A stretch of DNA of 50,195 bases from Acidisoma silvae. Lineage in GTDB: Bacteria; Pseudomonadota; Alphaproteobacteria; Acetobacterales; Acetobacteraceae. Under the pieces are notes generated by a model that searched no databases, was not told the DNA's origin, and was given only the letters and a program-made list of their open reading frames with translations. Positions 33,539-41,742 of this stretch are shown piece after piece. The stretch's first letter is position 1, and each line of letters starts with the position of its first letter. Both the position numbers and the translations under genes were made by a program. Where the stretch lies: contig NZ_JAESVB010000021.1 in NCBI RefSeq assembly GCF_020618775.1, positions 1 to 50,195 on the forward strand. The letters run 5' to 3'.

Positions 33539-33763
33539 GTGTTCTACCTCTCAGACCAGAAATACGTGCACTTGGTTCCGTCTGAGCTTGGACAGGGATG
33601 AACAGGCTTTCTTTGTCCTTCTTGTTCGGTCGCCGTCTTTTTCATTTTAGAAGCAAATGGCATTGTCATGTTTAGTCCTTCGCAGTGCCGCAGCGGGCGT
33701 CACTTTGCGCAATATGCCTATCAGCACCGTTTATTATATTTAACTACTAAATTATATTGTTGT
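33539..33763 (-). promoter_or_regulatory. Intergenic promoter region of operon C
   Basis: A 225-bp gap between the end of operon D-left and the start of operon C. The stretch from about 33728 to 33766 is nearly pure A/T and contains ATTTAACTACTAAAT, a short interrupted inverted repeat, at its core. It probably contains the operon C promoter or an activator site. The region from 33560 to 33660 shows nothing recognisable. Confidence 0.4.
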
Positions 33764-35071
33764 TTATGGACGCACCAAACCCAGATGGTCCCGCAAGGTG
33801 TTGCCTTCATACGATTGCCGGAACAGACCGCGCCGCCGCAAGATCGGGATGACGTGATCAACGAAGGCTTCCAGCCCTGACGGTTGCACATCGGGCATGA
33901 GATTAAACCCGTCGACGGCATCGGCCTCGAACCACTCCGAAATGGCATCGGCCAATTGCTCGGGCGTGCCCACGATCAGGCGATGCCAAGTGATGACGCG
34001 ATCAAGCAACTGCCGCACGGTCAGCCGCTCCCGCCGGGCGATATCCAGCACGATATCCCTCGCACCTTGAGAGACACGCGACAATTCCTGCGTGTCTAAT
34101 AGCCAATCCGGCAAAGGCTCATCCCACCGCAGGGCGTCAGCGTCAACGCCCAACTGCCAGGCGAAATTGTGCAACCGCCTGTCTCCCGCAAGGTCGTTCA
34201 GATCCTGATGGCGCCTGTGCGCTTCCGCCTCCGTCCCGCCCAGCACGAAGGAAAGACCCGGCAAAATACGGATGGCATCTGCCGGGCGTCCTGCCGCCTC
34301 AGTCTGCGCCCGCAATTGCCGGCGAAACAGCAGCGCGCTCTCCAACGTCGCTTGCGCGGCGAAGACCATCTCCGCATGACGTGCCGCCAGCCCCAGACCC
34401 GCCGGCGACCCACCCGCCTGCACCAGGACCGGTCGCCCCTGCGGCGTCCGCGGCACATTGAGCGGCCCCTGCACCTGATAGTATGTGCCGCGGTGATTGA
34501 TCGGCCTGACGGATCCCGCTGCGGTGAAACGGCCGGTGCTCTGCTCGCCGATCAGCGCGTCCTCGTCCCAGCTGTCCCACAGGGCTTTCACCACATCGAC
34601 GAATTCGTCCGCCCGCGCATAGCGCTCGGCACGCGGCCGATGCGGTGCTGCGCCAAAATTCTGCGCGGCCGAGGCATCGGCGGTCGTGACCACATTCCAG
34701 GCCGCGCGCCCACGACTGAGATGGTCCAGTGACGCGAAACGGCGCGCGACGTTGTAGGGTTCCTCGAAGGAGGTTGAGACCGTGCCGACGAGACCGATAT
34801 GGCTGGTCTGCGACGCGAGTACGGACAAGAGCACCAGCGGATCGAAGGATAGCGGTGGACCGCTCAATCCCCCGTCTCCCTTGGCGGTCAAAGACGGAAT
34901 ATCCGCCAGAAAAATGGCATCCAAGGCGCCACGTTCGGCCGTGCGCGCCAGATGAGTCCATTGCTCAGGCTTGATGAAACCAAGCGGATCGGCATAGGGG
35001 GCCTGCCAGGCGGCGGGATGCATGCCATCGGACAGCACGTTGAGGCCAAAATGTAGCTGACGTCTGCTCAT
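33764..35071 (-). CDS. LLM-class FMN-dependent monooxygenase, NtaA/SnaA/DszA family
   Basis: A 435-residue flavin monooxygenase. The start at MSRRQLHFGLNVLSDGMHP (35071) is preferred over a much longer frame reaching 35314, because the extension overlaps the ferredoxin gene and has no family similarity. Diagnostic segments: GALDAIFLADIPSL, FASLDHLSRGRAAWNVVTTAD, GPLNVPRTPQGRPVLVQAG and the C-terminal LRRRGLFRQSYEGNTLRDHLG. Needs reduced FMN from a separate reductase. It is the last gene of operon D-left, which also contains an SsuD/SfnG-type LLM and an Fe-S/flavin pair. Confidence 0.9.
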   Translation of the reverse strand: MSRRQLHFGLNVLSDGMHPAAWQAPYADPLGFIKPEQWTHLARTAERGALDAIFLADIPSLTAKGDGGLSGPPLSFDPLVLLSVLASQTSHIGLVGTVSTSFEEPYNVARRFASLDHLSRGRAAWNVVTTADASAAQNFGAAPHRPRAERYARADEFVDVVKALWDSWDEDALIGEQSTGRFTAAGSVRPINHRGTYYQVQGPLNVPRTPQGRPVLVQAGGSPAGLGLAARHAEMVFAAQATLESALLFRRQLRAQTEAAGRPADAIRILPGLSFVLGGTEAEAHRRHQDLNDLAGDRRLHNFAWQLGVDADALRWDEPLPDWLLDTQELSRVSQGARDIVLDIARRERLTVRQLLDRVITWHRLIVGTPEQLADAISEWFEADAVDGFNLMPDVQPSGLEAFVDHVIPILRRRGLFRQSYEGNTLRDHLGLVRP

Positions 35072-35133
35072 CTCATCGATTCCAGCTATAGGCAGCGCCA
35101 GTGACTTGCAGCGCCGATTGTGTCGGACGTCGT

Positions 35134-35463
35134 CTATTTCAGACGACCGAGTAAAACATGCGTGTCGTCCATGGCGCGCAATCCGCGCGTGTCTCTGGTC
35201 CAGCCGATAGCCCGGCGGTAGCTGCCGCGCAGCGTTTCGACCGCATCCCAGGCGACCTCCGCCGCGTCCGGCTTCTCGGCATCCGGCCCGACGTAAAGCG
35301 CGTCGGCCGGGCAATAGACCTCACATAGAAAGCAGGTCTGGCAATCGTCCTGCCGTGCAATAACCGGCGTGCAGCCCGGCACAGCATCAAAGACACTCGT
35401 CGGGCAGACAGCCACGCAGATATCGCAGCTTGTGCAATGATCCGCCGAAATCAGTTCGATCAT
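35134..35463 (-). CDS. Ferredoxin-like protein with two [4Fe-4S] clusters
   Basis: A 109-residue protein. Two cluster motifs are seen: C10-x2-C13-x2-C16-x3-C20-P and C41-x2-C44-x2-C47-x3-C51-P, the bacterial 2[4Fe-4S] ferredoxin pattern with an insertion between them, as in AprB-like subunits. A 55-residue C-terminal extension without cysteines follows. The start overlaps the FAD protein stop by ATGA, so the two are made together and probably form a complex in which electrons pass from the flavin to the clusters or the reverse. Confidence 0.9.
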   Translation of the reverse strand: MIELISADHCTSCDICVAVCPTSVFDAVPGCTPVIARQDDCQTCFLCEVYCPADALYVGPDAEKPDAAEVAWDAVETLRGSYRRAIGWTRDTRGLRAMDDTHVLLGRLK

Positions 35464-37028
35464 GCGGCAGCCTCCAACGGCTGACCGTCAGCGGGCACCC
35501 TGCCCGTCCAGACCTCATCCAAGCCACCGCTGGTGACATGGTGGCGTTGTGCCGGGTCCAACGCTGTCAGATCATAACGGCGGTGCATGCCACGACTTTC
35601 GGTACGCGCAAGCCCGCTGCGATACATCCAACGCGCCGTGGCCAGCATCGCAACGGCCTCGCGTGCCTTCAGCGCATCTTCGGGACGAGCGCCATCGGCC
35701 GCGCGCACTGTCCGCCAAAGGCTGTCTAGCCGCGTGAGCGACCGCGCAAGCCCGTCTCCGCTGCGGAAGTAGTTCGTATCAAAGGGGAAAACCTCCGCCT
35801 GCACGGCCTTAATCAGCGCAGCTGGATCAAAAGCGTGCCCTCGGCCGCCGGCCAGGGCTGGGCCGCGGGCAGGAGCCGCTGTACGGGCCAGGCCAGCCCG
35901 GCACTGGCGGGCGAAGGCTGCCGCTCCCTCTCCGGCCCAAGCGCCGGAGGACATGGCCCAGGCCGCGTTGTGGCTGCCGCCACCGGTAAAGCCGCCGCAG
36001 ATCAGTTCGCGCGTTGCCGCATCACCCGCCGCATACAAGCCGGGCACCGTCGTCGCGGCGCTTTGATCGACGAGCCGAAGACCGCCTGTGCCCCGCACCG
36101 TGCCTTCCAGCCGCAGCGTGATCTCGAATGGCTGCGTGAAAGGGTCGATCCCGGCGCGATCGAAAGGCAGAAAGAAATTGGGCTGTGCGGCCCGCATCGC
36201 CGTCCGTACCTCCCCATCGGCGCGATCCAGCTGCGCAAACACCGCACCCTGCTGCAACGCCCTGGCGATAACCGAGCGCCCACCCTTCGACGCCGCGCCG
36301 GTAATTGCCGCGCCTGAGGCATCGGTGAAGCTTGCCCATTCGTAGAACAGTGTCTTGGTCACCGAAGAAAAGACCGGCGCAATGGCATAGGCGTTGGAAA
36401 ACTCCATGCCGGACAATTCCGCCCCGGCTTCCGCCGCCATCAGGTATCCATCGCCGGTGAGGTTATTGGTGCCGAGCGCCCGGCTGAGAAAGGCGCAGCC
36501 GCCGGTCGCGATGACCACGGATTTGGCTTTGATCTGCCAGCCCGCATGGGTCCGCCGGTCGATGCCTCTCGCACCCGCCACGGCGCCATCTGCGTCGATC
36601 AGAAGCTCAAGCGCCGGGCTATGGTCCAGAATGCGGGCGCCAGCGCCTTTCACCAGCTTGCGCATCAGGCGCATATATTCCGGCCCTTGCAGCGAATTCT
36701 GACGCAGGCGCCCCTCGACATCGCGCGGAAACGGATAGCCGCGCTCACCCAGTTCATTGACCAGCGCGAAGGTCGTCTCCAGCACCGCATCCATCCAGTC
36801 ATGATGCGCGAGAAAGCCACCCAGTTCCTCGCGCGTGGCTTTGGCCTTGCCGCGCGCCGCCACATCGGGCGGCACATACCAAACCGCCGTGCCGGACGGC
36901 GCGGTCGCGCCGGACGTGCCGCAAAACCCCTTGTCGGCCAAAATCACGCGCGCGCCACGGCGCGCAGCGGACACAGCCGCCCAGGTGCCGGCCGGACCAC
37001 CACCGATGACTAGAACATCCGTTTCCAT
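35460..37028 (-). CDS. FAD-dependent oxidoreductase, fumarate reductase/AprA-like flavoprotein
   Basis: A 522-residue flavoprotein. The N-terminal dinucleotide motif is VLVIGGGPAGTWAAVSAARRG, followed by the flavin contact SGATAPSGTAVW, the IATGGCAFLSRALGTNN segment and the C-terminal GLYAAGDAATRELICGGFTGGGSHNAAWAM loop of the succinate dehydrogenase/fumarate reductase/adenylylsulfate reductase family. The ATG at 37028 overlaps the ATPase stop by one base. Coupling to a two-cluster ferredoxin gene gives the AprA-AprB arrangement. Its position in a sulfonate-type transporter operon suggests a redox role in organosulfur breakdown; true APS reductase activity is not claimed. Confidence 0.88.
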   Translation of the reverse strand: METDVLVIGGGPAGTWAAVSAARRGARVILADKGFCGTSGATAPSGTAVWYVPPDVAARGKAKATREELGGFLAHHDWMDAVLETTFALVNELGERGYPFPRDVEGRLRQNSLQGPEYMRLMRKLVKGAGARILDHSPALELLIDADGAVAGARGIDRRTHAGWQIKAKSVVIATGGCAFLSRALGTNNLTGDGYLMAAEAGAELSGMEFSNAYAIAPVFSSVTKTLFYEWASFTDASGAAITGAASKGGRSVIARALQQGAVFAQLDRADGEVRTAMRAAQPNFFLPFDRAGIDPFTQPFEITLRLEGTVRGTGGLRLVDQSAATTVPGLYAAGDAATRELICGGFTGGGSHNAAWAMSSGAWAGEGAAAFARQCRAGLARTAAPARGPALAGGRGHAFDPAALIKAVQAEVFPFDTNYFRSGDGLARSLTRLDSLWRTVRAADGARPEDALKAREAVAMLATARWMYRSGLARTESRGMHRRYDLTALDPAQRHHVTSGGLDEVWTGRVPADGQPLEAAA

Positions 37029-37891
37029 CACGCGGCCTCCCCCTGCGGGGCTCTGCTCACCTCATCATGAAGGAGCGTCCAGATCTTATGCCGCAGATGG
37101 GCGAATTCTGGACTCGATCGTGGATCGTCAGCGTCCTTCTGCTCACCGAGAGGAATCTCGACCACGCGCTTGATTTGCCCCGGCCGCGACGTCATCACCG
37201 CCACGCGCTGGCCGAGATAGATCGCCTCCTCGATGCCATGAGTGACGAAGACGATGGTCGTGCCCGATCGGCGCCAGATGGCAAGCAGCTCCTCCTGCAA
37301 AATTTCCCGCGTCTGCGCGTCGAGCGCCGCGAAGGGCTCATCCATCAGCAGAACCTCAGGATCATGGGCAAGGCTGCGGGCAATAGCGACCCGCTGCTTC
37401 ATGCCGCCTGAAAGCTCATGCGGGTAGCGATCCTCGAAGGCGCTAAGGCCTACGAGATCCAGGAACGTGCGTGCCTTGTCGCGCCGCTGCCGCCGCTCCA
37501 CGCCTGCGGCTTCCAGGCTCAATTCGATATTGCCAAGCGCCGTCCGCCACGGCAGCAACGCGTATTGCTGAAAGACCACGGCGCGGTCCAGCGCAGGCCC
37601 GGTCACCGGCACGCCGTCCAGCAATACCCGTCCGCCATCCGGCCGTGTCAATCCGGCGGTGAGGTCCAGCAGCGTGGACTTGCCGCAGCCGCTTGGCCCC
37701 ACGACCGTCAGAAACTCCCCGCGTGCAATAGCGAGCGAGACGTCGGAAAGCGCGACGAACGTTTGCAGCGCCTGCGGTCCCTTGGCACCTGGCCGCGGCC
37801 GGACCGCGAATTCCTTGCGCACATGCTGAAACTCGATTTTTGGCAGCGCCCCTGCCGCCGGGAAGGCCAGGTCCTGTGTCGCGCTCGTCAT
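37028..37891 (-). CDS. Ssu/Tau-type ABC importer ATPase
   Basis: A 287-residue cytosolic ATPase. Walker A is GPSGCGKST, the signature is LSGGMKQRVAIARSL and Walker B is VLLMDEPFAALDAQTR. The C-terminal region has RVAVMTSRPGQIKRVVEI as in SsuB/TauB. Overlaps the permease gene upstream by 4 bp. It serves the importer of divergon D, together with the permease and the binding protein encoded on the other strand at 40.0 kb. Confidence 0.9.
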   Translation of the reverse strand: MTSATQDLAFPAAGALPKIEFQHVRKEFAVRPRPGAKGPQALQTFVALSDVSLAIARGEFLTVVGPSGCGKSTLLDLTAGLTRPDGGRVLLDGVPVTGPALDRAVVFQQYALLPWRTALGNIELSLEAAGVERRQRRDKARTFLDLVGLSAFEDRYPHELSGGMKQRVAIARSLAHDPEVLLMDEPFAALDAQTREILQEELLAIWRRSGTTIVFVTHGIEEAIYLGQRVAVMTSRPGQIKRVVEIPLGEQKDADDPRSSPEFAHLRHKIWTLLHDEVSRAPQGEAA

Positions 37892-38733
37892 CCGCGTATC
37901 TCCTCGCCTTTCCAGGCCGTCAGTCGGCGTTCCAGCCGCACCAGGCCGTAATTCGTCGCAATGCCGAGAAGTGCGAGAATAATCACGCCGACATAGAGAA
38001 GATGAATGCTCATCAGATATTGCGCATTCATGATCAGATAGCCGAGGCCGCTATTGGCACCCACCATTTCAGACACGACCAGCATGAGAAAGGAGTAGGT
38101 CGCGGCCAGGCGGATGCCGGTAATGATGGAAGGTATAGCGGAGGGCAAAATGATGCTGCGGAACAGCTTCCAGTCGCTCAGGCCAAGTGTGCGGGCATAA
38201 CGCACCAAGGCCGGATCGACATATTTCACGCCCGACGTCGTGCTGAGCAGGATCGGCCATACGACCACCCAGTAGATAATCGCGACTTTGGTGATATAGC
38301 CAACGCCAAAAAGCAAAATAAATACCGGAAACAGGGAGACCGGATTGGTCTGACGCAGTAATTGCAGCAACGGATTGAGGTAGCGGTCGAGGCGGGCGAA
38401 CCAGCCGAGTGCCAGCCCAAGCGGCACGGCGGTGACCACACCAAGTGCAAATCCCCCAGCCGCGCGCTCCACACTCACCAGCACATGCGGCCAAAGCTTG
38501 CCAGACGCCGCGAATTCGACGCCCTTGACGACGATATCGGAAAACGGGGGCAAAAAGGTCGCATCGATCAGGCCGAAGCGGGGCGCCAGTTCCCACAGCA
38601 ATAGAAACAACACAATGGCCAACGTCTTCTGCAGCCAAGGCTCAACACGCGCCCACACCACTGACAGCCTGGAGGATACAGCAGGTTCCAGACTACGCCG
38701 GTCCAATGTTCGCGAGATCAAGTTCGATGACAT
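37888..38733 (-). CDS. Ssu/Tau-type ABC importer permease
   Basis: A 281-residue inner-membrane permease with a basic N-terminus and about six helices. The coupling loop is around YARTLGLSDWKLFRSIILPS, followed by GIRLAATYSFLMLVVSEMVG. Only one permease gene is present in this unit, so a homodimer is expected, unlike operon C. It lies between the LLM gene and the ATPase gene of operon D-left. Confidence 0.9.
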   Translation of the reverse strand: MSSNLISRTLDRRSLEPAVSSRLSVVWARVEPWLQKTLAIVLFLLLWELAPRFGLIDATFLPPFSDIVVKGVEFAASGKLWPHVLVSVERAAGGFALGVVTAVPLGLALGWFARLDRYLNPLLQLLRQTNPVSLFPVFILLFGVGYITKVAIIYWVVVWPILLSTTSGVKYVDPALVRYARTLGLSDWKLFRSIILPSAIPSIITGIRLAATYSFLMLVVSEMVGANSGLGYLIMNAQYLMSIHLLYVGVIILALLGIATNYGLVRLERRLTAWKGEEIRG

Positions 38734-38769
38734 ACGAGTTCCTTTAACGAGTGCACCTCGAGGCCAACC

Positions 38770-39831
38770 TCAGCTGAACGACCGGGCATGCGCGACGCGC
38801 GGGATAATTTCCTCGGCGAAGCGCCGCATCTCCGATTCGAAAGGCTGGAACTGCAACATGAAAAGCTCGATACCGATGTCGTTGAACCCGCTAATACGGT
38901 CCGCGACCTGGGCATAGCTGCCGACAAGACCGGCTGAGGTTCCGCCGTTGGTGCCGACGACATTCGCGTGTTTCGCAAAGGTCTTGAACATGACGGCATC
39001 GGCGTCGGCGCCGTCGAGCACGGATTTATGGCCAGGCGCGTCTTTTTCGGCGAGCGATAACGCATAGTCCAAAGCCTCCCGCGCCTCCGCCTCTGTCTTG
39101 CGGGCGATCACAAATCCGGCGAGGCCGAAGCGCAGCGGCGCATCCAGGCGCGGCCGCCGTGCCAGATCATGGATAATCTCGCGCACATCATGGAGCGGTT
39201 GGCCATTGATGAAGAAGGCGTCGGCATGTTCTGCCGCGAGCGCGCGGGCCGCCTCTGATTCGCCACCAAGATAGATCGCGGGCCGGCTGCGAAAACGACT
39301 GGGTGGCGATAGAATGTAATCCTCCACCTGAAAATACCGGCCTCGAAAGGTCACGCGATCTCCGCTGAAAAGCCTGCGCACCACCGTGATCCATTCCCGA
39401 CCATAGGCATAGCGCTCGTCATGATGCGCGAAGCGGATGCCAGCGCGTTCAAATTCAGGCTTGTACCAGGCATTGACGAGATTAAGTGCGGCCCGCCCTC
39501 CGCTGATCTCCTCGATCTGCAGCGCCATCTTGGCCAAAACCACTGGATGAAACAAATAGGGCTTTACGGCCGCGATGATCTCGATCATTCGCGTGGAGGC
39601 GGCAAAGGCCGCGGCCGATGTCCAGGTCTCCAGCTGATCACGCTCATTTCCGGTGGGGTTCATGATATGTTGCGCGATCAGCGTGGATGAAAACCCCAGT
39701 GCCTCGGCCTGCTGGACCAGAGACAGGTTACGCATCCAGGACGCATCGGATGGATCGTCCGGATGAAAATGCGATCCCCATGCGCCATAAACATTCGACC
39801 AGACACCGAAGCGAGGCTGTGAGACTGGCAT
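38770..39831 (-). CDS. LLM-class monooxygenase, SsuD/SfnG type
   Basis: A 353-residue flavin monooxygenase. The ATG at 39831 is chosen because AAGGAGG lies nine bases before it; a longer frame to 39864 lacks this. Key segments: FGVWSNVYGAWGSHFHP, then AEALGFSSTLIAQHIMNPTG, EIIAAVKPYLFHPVVLAKMA, GGRAALNLVNAWYKPEFERAG and DERYAYGREW. This pattern fits the group of alkanesulfonate (SsuD) and dimethylsulfone (SfnG) monooxygenases that cleave C-S bonds with reduced FMN. First gene of operon D-left; its promoter is shared with the divergent binding-protein gene. Confidence 0.88.
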   Translation of the reverse strand: MPVSQPRFGVWSNVYGAWGSHFHPDDPSDASWMRNLSLVQQAEALGFSSTLIAQHIMNPTGNERDQLETWTSAAAFAASTRMIEIIAAVKPYLFHPVVLAKMALQIEEISGGRAALNLVNAWYKPEFERAGIRFAHHDERYAYGREWITVVRRLFSGDRVTFRGRYFQVEDYILSPPSRFRSRPAIYLGGESEAARALAAEHADAFFINGQPLHDVREIIHDLARRPRLDAPLRFGLAGFVIARKTEAEAREALDYALSLAEKDAPGHKSVLDGADADAVMFKTFAKHANVVGTNGGTSAGLVGSYAQVADRISGFNDIGIELFMLQFQPFESEMRRFAEEIIPRVAHARSFS

Positions 39832-40005
39832 GGCGACGATCCTCCTTCGCATGAGCTCAATCATATTAAACTATTTAACATCGTTTTATTAAATAATATT
39901 CCTCAATAAATACTATTGTGACTCGTTTGTCCAATTTATATAGTCATCTCATAACGATTTTTAGGCGGACATTTCGTCGGCCGCGCATGAGGACAACTCA
40001 CCAGA
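39832..40005. promoter_or_regulatory. AT-rich divergent promoter region of divergon D
   Basis: The 174 bp between the SsuD/SfnG-type gene (minus) and the binding-protein gene (plus) contain a strongly AT-rich core from about 39865 to 39955, including TTAAACTATTTAA, a 5-bp inverted repeat with a 3-base centre. Two outward promoters must lie here. A shared regulator site is expected but was not identified. Confidence 0.5.
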
Positions 40006-41052
40006 ATGACAACAAAACGCGTTAGATGGCGGAAGAAAATTCTCTTTTTAGCCGCGGGGCTCGGCATCTTTTCTTTTCAAAAACAGAGCCCCGCCCAGGC
40101 GGCCCCATTGCAGACGATCCACATGCTGGATCAGCCACTTCTCTGGGCCTGCATGGAATCGATTGTAGTCGCCGACAAAAAAGGCTTCTTCAAAGAGCAC
40201 GGGCTGAATTTGGAATATGTTCCGCTTCCGCCTGAGCAGTACACGGTTTCTCTCGACAGCGGCGTTACGGATTTCGCCCCCTGTGCGGACTATGCCTATT
40301 TCATCAATGTCCGTGACAAAGGCCTGAAAGTGAAGGAGATCGTCTCCTCCCACCCGCTTATTGACCCTGTCGGCCCCGGCGACGGGCTATTCGTGCGTGC
40401 CGATAGCCCGATCAAATCGCCCAAGGATCTCAAGGGTAAAACCATCGGCATGCTCAACCTGAGTTTTTCCAGCGCTTGGTTCACGCTGGACTATCTTGGG
40501 CGCGCGGGCCTTACGCGCGACGACATCAATTATATCGCCATTCCATATGCACAGGAGGAGCAGGTACTTAAGGCCGGGCAAATCGACGCGCTCTACGCCT
40601 TTCAACCCTTGGCTGCGCAACTTCTCAAGCGCGGCGGCTATCGCGAACTCTTTCAGCTGTCAGACCTGCCTGGTCGCGTCATCACCCGTGGCGGCACCAT
40701 GGCCAAGATCGATTTCATCAACAAACACCCCGACATCATCCGTGACTATGTCGCGGCCATCGCCGAAGCCGATGACTGGGGAAGCCAGCATCCTGACGAG
40801 GTTGTGAAAATCGGCATCGCCGCCGGGCGTCTGCCGGCCGATCTCGCACCCTGGACCTACAACAAGCAGGGCAAGGCGGATTATAGCTCGCTGCATTGGT
40901 CGCCGCACGGGTTACAGAATGATGCGGATGTGCAGTTCTGGATCGACCTGGATGTGAGGGAAGGCATCGTGCCCAAGGGAAAATGGCAGCCTTCCGACAT
41001 CTACACCAATGACTTCAATCCCTATAGCCAGAAGCAAGCGAGCAGCCAGTGA
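40006..41052 (+). CDS. Ssu/Tau/NMT1-type ABC importer substrate-binding protein
   Basis: A 348-residue periplasmic protein with a basic N-terminus (TKRVRWRKK) and a signal peptide ending near SPAQA. The mature protein carries the class segments ESIVVADKKGFFKEHGLNLEYVPLP, LDSGVTDFAPCADYAYF and PIKSPKDLKGKTIGML. It belongs to the NMT1/TauA/SsuA class. No permease or ATPase accompanies it on its strand, but operon D-left across the promoter has both and lacks a binding protein, so they almost surely form one importer. Confidence 0.9.
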   Translation: MTTKRVRWRKKILFLAAGLGIFSFQKQSPAQAAPLQTIHMLDQPLLWACMESIVVADKKGFFKEHGLNLEYVPLPPEQYTVSLDSGVTDFAPCADYAYFINVRDKGLKVKEIVSSHPLIDPVGPGDGLFVRADSPIKSPKDLKGKTIGMLNLSFSSAWFTLDYLGRAGLTRDDINYIAIPYAQEEQVLKAGQIDALYAFQPLAAQLLKRGGYRELFQLSDLPGRVITRGGTMAKIDFINKHPDIIRDYVAAIAEADDWGSQHPDEVVKIGIAAGRLPADLAPWTYNKQGKADYSSLHWSPHGLQNDADVQFWIDLDVREGIVPKGKWQPSDIYTNDFNPYSQKQASSQ

Positions 41053-41119
41053 CTGAGCGAACGACAGCAACCATGTTCCCTCGCTTCAGTTTGACCCCTC
41101 GACAGATAGGAGATCGACT

Positions 41120-41710
41120 ATGACAGCCATTCCTTTTCCGAATCGCGTCGGTGCAAAGTCACTTGCGCGGCCGGTATCCAGACTGTCGCCACCGCAACCC
41201 GAAACGTTGGAACCCGCCGCCCGTGCGCTCTACGAAGCCAATCATCGTGAAAACTGGATCGCGGCGCTATCGGTCAATACAAAAACGGCCGAACGATTTA
41301 CGCGCTATTTCGGAAGCCTGTTCGCGCCCGATGACGGATTGCTGCCTCTCACTGAGCGAGAACTGATCGCTGTGGCCGTATCCACCACGAATGGATGCGG
41401 ATTATGCGAAATTCACCACACCAATGCGCTGGCCGAAGCGCTGGGCGACAGCGAAAAGGCGCGGCGCGTCGCGCTTGACGCCCATCTTGCTCCGCTGACG
41501 GCGCGTGAACACGCTCTTTTTGACCTTGCGGTTAAAGTGACAACCGATCCGAAAAGCCTGGACGACAGCGACTTCGAGACCTTGCGCGGTCTTGGCCTCA
41601 GTGATCCTGACATTCTCGAAGCGGTTGAAGTTGCATCCTGGTTCAATCACACGAACCGGATTTTTATATCGCTCGGGGTTGTTCCCGACGCGAAGTATTT
41701 TCAACGCTGA
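41120..41710 (+). CDS. AhpD-like carboxymuconolactone decarboxylase-family protein
   Basis: A 196-residue cytosolic protein of the peroxidase-related AhpD branch. The redox motif C93-G-L-C96 is followed by E97 and His99-His100 (NGCGLCEIHHTNAL), matching the catalytic CxxC and His of alkylhydroperoxidases. The remaining sequence is all helical in character and ends with SWFNHTNRIFISLGVVPDA. It follows the binding-protein gene by 67 bp (with an AGGAG site) and precedes an LLM monooxygenase by 32 bp. A role in removing peroxide made by uncoupled flavin monooxygenases is plausible but inferred. Confidence 0.88.
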   Translation: MTAIPFPNRVGAKSLARPVSRLSPPQPETLEPAARALYEANHRENWIAALSVNTKTAERFTRYFGSLFAPDDGLLPLTERELIAVAVSTTNGCGLCEIHHTNALAEALGDSEKARRVALDAHLAPLTAREHALFDLAVKVTTDPKSLDDSDFETLRGLGLSDPDILEAVEVASWFNHTNRIFISLGVVPDAKYFQR

Positions 41711-41742
41711 AGCGACGAATCCTAGAGGTGATTGGACAATAG

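Noticed and set aside
20060-33760. The word TACTAAATT repeated near 20.06, 26.24 and 33.74 kb as a possible shared operator
   Set aside because: Orientation and distance to starts are inconsistent, and one copy lies between convergent gene ends, where no promoter is needed. AT-rich spacers make such a short word likely by chance.
35072-35314. N-terminal extension of the LLM monooxygenase at 33.8-35.1 kb
   Set aside because: The extra 81 codons overlap the ferredoxin gene, are rich in Arg and Gly and lack family similarity; the internal ATG at 35071 begins the conserved core.
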